From the NCBI GenBank assembly GCA_964454015.1, contig CAYVQF010000022.1, positions 12,209-76,208 of the forward strand: a stretch of 64,000 bases of DNA. The letters are read 5' to 3'. Numbering within the stretch: position 1 is the stretch's first letter; every line of letters begins with the position of its first letter. Of the stretch, positions 53,742 through 60,862 are shown in pieces. The position numbers and the translations under genes were made by a program. The DNA comes from CAYVQF01 sp964454015 (GTDB lineage Bacteria; Myxococcota_A; Bradymonadia; UBA4248). The notes under the pieces were generated by a model. The model made no database searches and was not told the origin of the DNA. It was given only the letters and a program-made list of their open reading frames with translations.

Positions 53742-55259
53742 ATGGCGGAAGAGGAGCCGAGAGGCGGTGAGGAGGTTTCGGCCGAGGGTAGGCGGGCCGG
53801 CACGGGGGCCATGCACCGCGGTCTGCTGTGGCTCGGGGCGGCGTCGGCGGTGTCGCGCTTCATCGAGGTGCCGACCATCATCATCGTGCTGTGGTTTCTG
53901 ACCCGCGCCGAGATGGGGGTGGCGACGACGGCGTGGTCCATCGCGGTGATCGTGGAGGCCTTCAACGGCTTGGGCATCGGTACGGCGCTGTTGCAGTCGA
54001 AGAAGGTCGAGGCGGACCAGTATCACTCGGTTTTTTGGTATGTGACTGGGCTCTCGTTGTTGTTTTTTTTGGCGATTTCGGCAGCGGCGCCCCTCATCGC
54101 CTGGATCTATGAGGCGCCAGAGTTGACGTGGATGATCGTCGCTTCAGCGGTGAAGCTGCCCTTGGTGGGGGCGGCGTTGGTGCCCCTGCAGCGGCTCAAC
54201 CGCGGCTTGCGCTTTCGGCAGCTCGGTGCGGTCAACTCTGGCGCGACCTTGGGCTCATCGCTGGTGAAGATCGGCCTGGCAGTGAGCGGCTTTGGGGCGT
54301 GGAGCCTGGTGCTGGCGCACACGGCGCACGGCTTGTTCACGTTGATATTGGTGCTGTGGGCGGAGCCATTCATGCCGCGCCTTTGTTTTGCCTTTCATCG
54401 GATCAAGGAGATGGCCCGTTTTGGTCTGCGGGTCGCCACCTCTGGGGTGATCTATCACTTCTATCGCAACGCCGATTACCTGATTGTGGGGAAGTTTTTG
54501 GGGCAAGAGGCGCTGGGTCTGTACCGGGTGGCCTTTGAGCTGGCCATGACGCCAGCCCTGATGGTGTTGCAGGTGGTCAATAGGGCGGCGTTGCCCGTCT
54601 TTTCGCGTTTGAACGAAGATCGGGCGGCCATGTCGGCGGTCTTTCTGTGGACCCAGCGCAATTTGGCGATGTTGATTCTGCCCGTGGTGACCTTCTTGAT
54701 CGCGACGCGCTCGACCTTGTTGTTGACCGTGGCGGGTGAGAAGTGGGCCATCGCTGGGGCCCTGGTGGTGCCTCTGGCGTTGGCGGCGTGGGTGCGCTGC
54801 CATGCGCAGGTCTTTCCGCAGTTGTTTCATGCGACGGGTCATCCTGCTTACGCCGTGATGGATGCCGTGGCCTCGGTCTTGGTGTTGACGGGCGGCTTTC
54901 TCCTGGCGATTTGGCTCTTTGGTGACGACGCCGGGGCGCTGGCGGTGTGTTGGGTGTGGCTGGGCTCCTACCCGTTTTTGATGACCCTTTTGGTACGCTT
55001 GGCGCGCCGACTGATTCCTCTCGAGCTGCGGGCGGTGTGGGCTGTGGCGCGTCACCCGCTGCAGTTGGCCTTGTCGTTGGGCGTGGTGGGGACCTTGTTG
55101 GGCTTGGTCGAGGGGATGGTCCCGTGGCCCTGGGCCTTTGTCGGGATGAGTGGTGTGGCGGTCTTGGGCTGCACCCTCTTTTACGTCCGACGTATCATGG
55201 GGGTGCGGCTGAAGCAGCTTCTGCGGGCGAGTGAGGCGCCTGCTCTGGGGAGCACCTGA
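53742..55259 (+). CDS. Wzx-like polysaccharide flippase (MOP superfamily)
   Basis: A 505-residue inner-membrane protein with about 12-14 helices and a short polar N-terminus. The SRFIEVPTIIIVLWFLT start, GLGIGTALLQSKKVEADQYHSVFW loop and RFGLRVATSGVIYHFYRNADYLIVGKFLG match the PST/Wzx O-antigen and exopolysaccharide exporters. It would flip undecaprenyl-linked glycan units to the periplasm. The start ATG has GAGAGGGC upstream. It is divergent from the sigma-region-4 gene and converges on the TagF-like transferase gene, suggesting glycan assembly at this locus. Confidence 0.9.
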   Translation: MAEEEPRGGEEVSAEGRRAGTGAMHRGLLWLGAASAVSRFIEVPTIIIVLWFLTRAEMGVATTAWSIAVIVEAFNGLGIGTALLQSKKVEADQYHSVFWYVTGLSLLFFLAISAAAPLIAWIYEAPELTWMIVASAVKLPLVGAALVPLQRLNRGLRFRQLGAVNSGATLGSSLVKIGLAVSGFGAWSLVLAHTAHGLFTLILVLWAEPFMPRLCFAFHRIKEMARFGLRVATSGVIYHFYRNADYLIVGKFLGQEALGLYRVAFELAMTPALMVLQVVNRAALPVFSRLNEDRAAMSAVFLWTQRNLAMLILPVVTFLIATRSTLLLTVAGEKWAIAGALVVPLALAAWVRCHAQVFPQLFHATGHPAYAVMDAVASVLVLTGGFLLAIWLFGDDAGALAVCWVWLGSYPFLMTLLVRLARRLIPLELRAVWAVARHPLQLALSLGVVGTLLGLVEGMVPWPWAFVGMSGVAVLGCTLFYVRRIMGVRLKQLLRASEAPALGST

Positions 55260-55342
55260 GCGCCGGTGTTGGACCCTGTCGCCTGAGGCCGCGACCCGTG
55301 GCGTTGGGGGGGGCGTAGACGCTGCCTGCGGCGGTGTTGGTG

Positions 55343-56536
55343 TCAGCGGTTGGCCAAGGCGAGGGCGCGCAGCTCGGTGGCGATGCGCTCACAGACCTGG
55401 CCGTCGCAGGGAGACATGTGGCGTTGGATGAAGGTGGCCGCTTGTTGGCGGCAGCAGTGGGGGTCGCGGGCCGCGAGGCGAATGTGTTGGTGCAGCTCTT
55501 CCAGGCTGCGCGCCAGGAGTCCGCCGTGTTCCTCTGGGGGGAGCTTCCAGACGTAGCGCGCCGAGGGCACTTTCTGGACCCTGAGCTTGCCTCCCTTCCA
55601 GGTGCGCCAGAGAAAAGCCTCTTGTTCAGAGGCGACGGGGTAGACGTGGATATTGGGGCGACCCGTGGCGTAGAAGTAATTGAGAATGGACGAATAGTTG
55701 CTCATGGCCAGGCTGGCGATGCTCAAGTCGAGGAGGTTGTCGCGGGCGTCGTTCTTGTACTTGAAGACCAGATCGGGGTGGCGCGCGCTCATGGCCTCGA
55801 GTGCGGTGAGGTAGGCGGGATCGTAGCGATGGCGATCGTGCATGCGCACGATGATGGCGTAGCCTTGGGCTGAGAGCTCGGCGAAGAGGCTCTCGAAGAT
55901 CGCGAGATCGTCACCCCAGTGCGCGAAGACGCTGCCGTAGTGCCAGGTGAAGGCCAAGAGCGCGACTGGGCGCTGGGCAAAGGAGGGTGGATAAAAGGGG
56001 AGGATGTCGGCGTTAGAGAAGCGCTGGGGGACGAGGTCGTCGGTCATGGCGGCCCCGAGGGCGCGGAGGTTCTCCCGCGCGAAGCCTGAGACCAGGTGAC
56101 GGTGTTCGAGGTCGGTGGGTCCATAGCACTGCCAGAGGAAGCGCGGGTTGGGACGGCTCGGGCAGGTGCCGGTGAGGTGCTTGATGGCGCGGTAGACCGA
56201 TTTGAATTCAACCTTGTCGTTGGGGCCCTTCCAGCCGAATCCGTGCCAGAGGACGAAGAGGGCCGGGGCGAGTCGGCGCTTGGGGAAGTGGTTGTCGACG
56301 ACGACCACGTCGGGCGCGAAGGCTCTGATGGCGCGGCGTGACGCAGGGTCTTGGCGTTCGAGGAGGAGAAAGGGGGGGGAGGCGAGGCGTCCCAAGGGCT
56401 CGCCGCGGTAGGTGCGGGCGTCGTCGAGGGCGACCTGAACGAAGAAGCCCGGGTCCTGGGCGAGGTGCATGGCCAGGGACCAGACGTCGGCCTGGAAGGA
56501 GGTGGACCAGAAGAGGACTCTGATGGGAGCGTGCAT
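55343..56536 (-). CDS. TagF/CDP-glycerol glycerophosphotransferase-like enzyme
   Basis: A 397-residue protein with two Rossmann-like halves. VLFWSTSFQADVWSLAMHL opens the chain, VLWHGFGWKG lies in the middle and MHDRHRYDP and LAMSNYSSILNYFYATGRPNIHVYP in the second half. The HGFGWKG and SNYSSILNY... motifs correspond to those of the teichoic-acid glycerophosphotransferase fold, where His residues act on the phosphodiester donor. It probably transfers a polyol phosphate or sugar in surface polymer synthesis. Weak RBS. It points toward the Wzx-like gene, consistent with a shared glycan locus. Confidence 0.82.
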   Translation of the reverse strand: MHAPIRVLFWSTSFQADVWSLAMHLAQDPGFFVQVALDDARTYRGEPLGRLASPPFLLLERQDPASRRAIRAFAPDVVVVDNHFPKRRLAPALFVLWHGFGWKGPNDKVEFKSVYRAIKHLTGTCPSRPNPRFLWQCYGPTDLEHRHLVSGFARENLRALGAAMTDDLVPQRFSNADILPFYPPSFAQRPVALLAFTWHYGSVFAHWGDDLAIFESLFAELSAQGYAIIVRMHDRHRYDPAYLTALEAMSARHPDLVFKYKNDARDNLLDLSIASLAMSNYSSILNYFYATGRPNIHVYPVASEQEAFLWRTWKGGKLRVQKVPSARYVWKLPPEEHGGLLARSLEELHQHIRLAARDPHCCRQQAATFIQRHMSPCDGQVCERIATELRALALANR

Positions 56537-56597
56537 GGTGTTGAGCTTGGTGTGCGCCGGGGCCAGCTTGGTGGCGACGGGCGGCCGAGGGTGGGCA

Positions 56598-56777
56598 TCA
56601 GCGACAGGTGTGGTCGAGGTTGGCCGTCCGCTGACAGGATGAGGGGGCGGTTGGATAACGGCTGAGGTTGGCCTCAGGGCGGCGCCTGTCCATGCCGCAG
56701 TTCATGAGACAGGGGGCGAGCTCAGGCGGGGTGCAGCGGCGCAGGGCGGCGAGGAGGCGGCGGGCATTGGGGGGCAT
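56598..56777 (-). CDS. Small Cys-containing ORF, possible peptide
   Basis: Fifty-nine codons from an ATG at 56777: helix-like MPPNARRLLAALRR then five Cys residues (CTPPELAPC, MNC, SSCQRT, DHTC at the end). Third-position GC is high, in keeping with real coding. The RBS is weak and there is no homology call. The stop at 56598 is 61 bases from the TagF-like start on the same strand, and the gene is divergent from the radical SAM operon. It could be a modified-peptide precursor, but that is speculation. Confidence 0.4.
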   Translation of the reverse strand: MPPNARRLLAALRRCTPPELAPCLMNCGMDRRRPEANLSRYPTAPSSCQRTANLDHTCR

Positions 56778-56870
56778 GGTCTTGAGTCCGGGGTCGGTTG
56801 AGAGGGGGCGGCGGGCCTGTGGGCGCGCCGGACGAGGATTAGCACAAGGTCGCGGGGACGTCATGGGCGT

Positions 56871-56900
56871 TTGACTTGGGGGGCATCACTCGCATATTGA
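56871..56900 (+). promoter_or_regulatory. Promoter candidate for the radical SAM operon
   Basis: TTGACT, 18-base spacer, TATTGA; about 52 bases before the GTG at 56952. Gap 56537-56951 otherwise holds the small ORF at 56598. Confidence 0.45.
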
Positions 56901-56951
56901 GAGCGCCGTGAGTTCACTGGGCGTGTCAGGAGGCGTGCACTGAGGTAACCC

Positions 56952-57761
56952 GTGCCCAAACACGAAGCTTGTCCATCGAGCATCGATCTCGATCTTTACA
57001 GTGGCTGTTCGTTTGCCTGCGCCTACTGCGTGGCCCAGGAGCGGCACGAGGCTCCGTCGCGGCCCTGTTACACCCGCTCGGCTTTGGCGGCGCGTCTGGC
57101 CGAGCTGAGCGGCGCGGCGCCGGTCTACCTGTCGCCGTGGACCGATGCCTATCAGCCCCTCGAGGAGGAGGTCGGGGCGACGCGCCACTGTCTGGAAGTC
57201 CTGGTGGCCCGGCGACACCCCTTCTTCGTGGTCACCCGCAGCCCAATGGTGTTGCGGGACCTGGCGCTGCTCCGCGAGGCGCCCGGGGCTTTCGTGGCGC
57301 TATCGGTGTCAACGGTGGACGCGTCGTTGGTGAGCCGGCTGGAGCGCGCGCCCTCAGCAGAGGAGCGCTTGGCTGCGGCGGGCGCTTTGGTGGCCGCCGG
57401 GGTGCGCACGGTGATCAAGATCGACCCGGTGATCTTGGGTGTGAACGATGGGGCGCGGGCGCAGGCGACCCTGGAGGCCGTCGCCGCGGTGCGACCCTAT
57501 GGGGTGACGTGCGATACCCTGCGCCTGAATCGCCCTTTGTACGCGCGGCTGGCGGAGAGGCTGAGCGTGGCGGAGCGCCAGGCTCTGGTGGCGGCCTACG
57601 CGCCCCTGGGGGAGGACTACGTTCATCCCCATCTCGCGTCGCGGCTCGCCTTTCTGGAGAAGGTGGCGGCCTTTTTTCGTGGCGCTGGGATCCGCGCCGC
57701 CTTCTGTCACGCGACGCTCCCCGTGCGTCTGAGCCCTTTCGGCTGTCGTGGAGGTGATTGA
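56952..57761 (+). CDS. Spore-photoproduct-lyase-like radical SAM protein
   Basis: A 269-residue radical SAM enzyme. The CxxxCxxC cluster is C19-SFA-C23-AY-C26 in SGCSFACAYC, binding a [4Fe-4S] cluster and SAM. The layout (FFVVTRSPMVLRDLALLRE, VALSVSTVD, LAAAGALVAAGVRTVIKIDPVILGVND) matches the SplB/Rv2578c family of stand-alone radical SAM proteins with unknown substrates. No C-terminal SPASM cluster; one late Cys pair (FCHATLP, FGCRGGD) is seen. The GTG has TGAGGTAACCC upstream. Its stop overlaps the next ATG (TGATG), so the pair is translationally coupled. Confidence 0.88.
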   Translation: MPKHEACPSSIDLDLYSGCSFACAYCVAQERHEAPSRPCYTRSALAARLAELSGAAPVYLSPWTDAYQPLEEEVGATRHCLEVLVARRHPFFVVTRSPMVLRDLALLREAPGAFVALSVSTVDASLVSRLERAPSAEERLAAAGALVAAGVRTVIKIDPVILGVNDGARAQATLEAVAAVRPYGVTCDTLRLNRPLYARLAERLSVAERQALVAAYAPLGEDYVHPHLASRLAFLEKVAAFFRGAGIRAAFCHATLPVRLSPFGCRGGD

Positions 57762-58729
57762 TGGCCACGTCGCTGTACCTGATGCCGACGCATCGCTGCA
57801 ATTGCGCCTGCACCTACTGCTATCTTGCGCCGCAGGAGAAGTTGAAGGATGGGGACGACGCGTTTTTCCAGCAGGTCCTGAGCCGCTTTTTGGCGGAACA
57901 GGAGGATGGCGCGCCGGGTCTGGAGCTGCGTTTCATCGGCGGCGAGCCCCTGCTCAAGGCCGAGCTGGTGGCGGATCTGAGCCGTCGATTCCTGGCGCGT
58001 CACCCCACGGCGCGGGTCGTGGTGAACACGAACGGGACCTTGATCACCGAGGCCTACTTGGATGCGCTGGGTGCGTCTGGTGCGCAGGTGGAGCACATCG
58101 TGTCCTTGGATGGGCCGCCGGCGATTCACGACGCGCGCCGCCTCCTGATTGCTGGCGGGAGCGCGTTTTCTGCGACCTTGGCTGGGCTGCGGGCTTTGCA
58201 GGCGCGTGGCCTCCCGCGCTTGGTGAACGCCGTGCTGGACCCTCACAGCGCGCAAGGGCTGGCGTGGTTGATGTCCTTCGTACGGGATGCGCTCGAGGTC
58301 AGTGAGTTGTCGTTGTCCTTGTTGCATCGCCCCGATGCGCCGCTGTCGGTGGCGCAGCGCTACGAGCTCTTGGCCGGGGCCTATGCCACGGCCGAGCTGC
58401 ACGAGGTGCGTGTGGGCGGGCACCATCGCTTGCTGCTGGGGCACGCCATCCCTGAGCTGCGCTGTCGCGCCGGGGAGAAGACCGTGGTGGTGACCTGTGA
58501 CGGGCGCCTGAACGCGTGTCAGCGCTTCGTCGGGTCGCGTGAGAGCGGTCTGAGGCTGGAGGCGACCACGATCTTGCGCGAGGTGCGGGTGGATCACGCC
58601 GTGGCGAGTTGTTGCTATGGGCCGGAGACGCGCGCGCTGGGCGAGCTGTTGCTGGCCCTGTATCGCGCGCGCTATCCCCACTATCTGGAGGTCCATGCGC
58701 TGGATCGGCGCCTCTTCGGGGTGATCTGA
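57761..58729 (+). CDS. Radical SAM enzyme with C-terminal Cys cluster
   Basis: A 322-residue radical SAM enzyme. The cluster motif HRCNCACTYC places Cys at residues 13, 17 and 20, and RFIGGEPLL (the GGEP SAM-contact) is near residue 69. The C-terminal 100 residues carry more Cys: CRAGEKTVVVTCDG, NAC and VASCCYG. This is the profile of SPASM/twitch-type enzymes, which modify peptides or proteins. The ATG at 57761 has GGAGG 6 bases upstream and overlaps the previous stop. The MurD-like gene starts 13 bases after its stop. Confidence 0.87.
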   Translation: MATSLYLMPTHRCNCACTYCYLAPQEKLKDGDDAFFQQVLSRFLAEQEDGAPGLELRFIGGEPLLKAELVADLSRRFLARHPTARVVVNTNGTLITEAYLDALGASGAQVEHIVSLDGPPAIHDARRLLIAGGSAFSATLAGLRALQARGLPRLVNAVLDPHSAQGLAWLMSFVRDALEVSELSLSLLHRPDAPLSVAQRYELLAGAYATAELHEVRVGGHHRLLLGHAIPELRCRAGEKTVVVTCDGRLNACQRFVGSRESGLRLEATTILREVRVDHAVASCCYGPETRALGELLLALYRARYPHYLEVHALDRRLFGVI

Positions 58730-58742
58730 AGGAGGGAGCGGC

Positions 58743-60140
58743 TTGAATTGGCACGACAAGACGGTGCTCATCATGGGCCTCGGCACCAAAGATGGCGGCG
58801 TGGGCGCGGCGCTTTTCGCCGCCCGGCAAGGGGCGCGCGTCTGGGTGAGTGACCTCCAGCCGGCGGAGGCCCTGGCCGAATCCATGGCGGCCCTGGCCGA
58901 TGTCCCCGTGCGTTGGCTCCTGGGGCGGCACGACGCCGCTGACTTCGCCGCTGCGGATGTGGTGATCGCCAACGAGACCATCCCCCGCTCCCACCCGCTG
59001 TTGCGCCATGCCGCGGCCCAGGGCGCGGTGATCGAGAGCCCCATGTCGCTTTTCGGGCAAGGGGTGCGCCTGCCATTCATCGGCGTGACCGGCACCAAAG
59101 GGAAGAGCACCGTGAGCCACCTGGTGGGGCACATGCTGGCAGCAGATGGCGCGGAGGCCGTCGTCGCTGGCAACAATTGCGTTTCGGCCCTGCGCCACCT
59201 GCGGGCCTCACCGCTGGTCTTGGAGCTGTCTTCGCAGCAATTGCCCGAGCTGACGCGCCATGGGGTGGCGCCGCACGTGGCCTGTTGGACCTGCTTTTTT
59301 CCGGATCACCTCAACGCCTATGGTGGCGATTTGGATGCCTATTTCGCAGACAAGGCGCGCATCACCCAGCACCAAGGCGCGCCGGACTTTTTGGTCTTGC
59401 CCCGCGGGGACGCGCGGCTTCGTGCCTTGCCCACGGCGGCGCGGCGGGTCTTTTTTGGTGCCACTTCCCTGGGGCGTGCTCCAGGCTGGGAGGTCGGGGT
59501 CGAAGCGGGGGACGTGGTGGCGCGGATGGGCGCGGGGACGCTGCGTTGGCCCTTGGCGGCGCTGCCAGCGCCGTGGCGGGTGAGCCACCCGTTGGAGCTG
59601 GTCCTGGCTGGCATGGCCACGGCGCTGGCTTGGGGGGCGTCACCAGCGGCGGTGTGGCGCGGCGCGTGCAGCTTTCCTGGCCTGCCCTCGCGTTTTCGCC
59701 AGGTGGCCCACTGGAAGGGGCTGCGCTTCATCGATGATTCGGCGGCGTCGACCCCGGAGTCGGTGGTGTGCGCCTTGCGGGCGGTCGCGGCGTGGGGACC
59801 GGTGGTGCTCATCGGTGGCGGTGGCGGCGACAAGGGTCTGGACTTCAGCCAGTGGGGTCGGGAGGTCGCGGCGCGGGTGGAGGCTTTGCTTCTGTTGGGC
59901 GAGAATCCGGGCTCGGCGCGTTTGGCCGCCGCGGCGGCGCCACACGCGGCTCTGGAGGTGATCCCGGTCGCTGACCTCGCCGAGGCCGTCGCCGTTGGGG
60001 TGGCGCGCCTTGGTCGTTGCGGTGGGGGCACGTTGCTTTTGTCGCCGGGATGCTGTGGCTGGCCCGCCTTTCCGGATCAGTTCGTGCGGGGGCGGCGCTT
60101 CTGCGAGGCCGTCGAGGCCCTCACGGCGCGCGCCGATTGA
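58743..60140 (+). CDS. MurD-like Mur ligase (divergent)
   Basis: A 465-residue Mur-type amide ligase. The N-terminal Rossmann domain has GLGTKDGG, the ATP loop is TGTKGKSTV (residue about 118), the ELSSQQL and DHLNAY regions match MurD, and the C-terminal domain has GGGGGDKG. The MurD KATN element reads DSAAST (near residue 333). Normal MurD adds D-Glu to UDP-MurNAc-Ala; the changed motif means the acceptor amino acid cannot be assumed. The TTG start has GGAGG upstream. It is far from a division/wall cluster and sits between a radical SAM gene and a phosphoglycosyl transferase gene. Confidence 0.85.
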   Translation: MNWHDKTVLIMGLGTKDGGVGAALFAARQGARVWVSDLQPAEALAESMAALADVPVRWLLGRHDAADFAAADVVIANETIPRSHPLLRHAAAQGAVIESPMSLFGQGVRLPFIGVTGTKGKSTVSHLVGHMLAADGAEAVVAGNNCVSALRHLRASPLVLELSSQQLPELTRHGVAPHVACWTCFFPDHLNAYGGDLDAYFADKARITQHQGAPDFLVLPRGDARLRALPTAARRVFFGATSLGRAPGWEVGVEAGDVVARMGAGTLRWPLAALPAPWRVSHPLELVLAGMATALAWGASPAAVWRGACSFPGLPSRFRQVAHWKGLRFIDDSAASTPESVVCALRAVAAWGPVVLIGGGGGDKGLDFSQWGREVAARVEALLLLGENPGSARLAAAAAPHAALEVIPVADLAEAVAVGVARLGRCGGGTLLLSPGCCGWPAFPDQFVRGRRFCEAVEALTARAD

Positions 60141-60149
60141 GGAGGCGAT

Positions 60150-60815
60150 ATGGCGGTGGATACGCCTGGTGCGGAGAGGTCGCGTTGGGATGCCTGGGGG
60201 ATCCGCTTGCTGGATCTCGGTGTGGCGGGCGCGGGTCTGGTGGCTCTGGCGCCGCTGATGTTGGGGGTGGCCGTGGGGTCGGCGCTGTGGGTGGGCTGGC
60301 CGCCGCTCTATGTGGCGGAGCGTGTGGGGCGGCATGGGCGGCGCTTCAAGCACGTCAAGTTCCGCTCCATGTTGGCCGGGGAGAGCTGCGGGAGGGTCTT
60401 CTTCGAGCAGGCCCGTCTCAATGCCTACGGGCGCTTCATTCGGCGCTACCATTTGGATGAGCTGCCGGAGCTGTGGTTGATCTGGCGCGGGGAGATGAGC
60501 TTGGTGGGCCCGCGACCCTTGCCGGCCTTTTTGTTGGAGGGTTTGGATACGCGCCTGCGCGAGCAGGTGCCGCCAGGGTGGACGGGGCCGGCGCAGTTGC
60601 ATCTTCTGCGCTACGGCCGCTTGAGCAAGGAGGAGCAGCTCCGTTTGGATGCGCATTATGTGGCGACGCGGTCTCTCGTGTCCCAGGTGGCTTGGTTGGT
60701 CAAGACCGCGGGGGTGATCCTGGGGCGTCGCGCGCCGCTCGACTTGGGGGTGGCCACGACGGCGGCGCGGCGCGACTTTGGGCGCCGGTGGAATAAAGGG
60801 GGTCGAAGGGAGTAG
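60150..60815 (+). CDS. Bacterial sugar transferase (PglC/WcaJ-like phosphoglycosyl transferase)
   Basis: A 221-residue monotopic membrane phosphoglycosyl transferase. It has an N-terminal membrane helix (about residues 18-45), the KFRSM motif, FIRRYHLDELPELW and the catalytic DE pair, and LVGPRP. It loads the first sugar-phosphate onto undecaprenyl phosphate to start a glycan, which the Wzx-like flippase at 53.7 kb could export. The start ATG has GAGGAGG upstream, and the gene follows the MurD-like gene by 9 bases in the same operon. Confidence 0.92.
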   Translation: MAVDTPGAERSRWDAWGIRLLDLGVAGAGLVALAPLMLGVAVGSALWVGWPPLYVAERVGRHGRRFKHVKFRSMLAGESCGRVFFEQARLNAYGRFIRRYHLDELPELWLIWRGEMSLVGPRPLPAFLLEGLDTRLREQVPPGWTGPAQLHLLRYGRLSKEEQLRLDAHYVATRSLVSQVAWLVKTAGVILGRRAPLDLGVATTAARRDFGRRWNKGGRRE

Positions 60816-60862
60816 AAGGCAGGTGAGGACTTTCTTCGCACCGACAGAGAGAGGAGTTGGAG

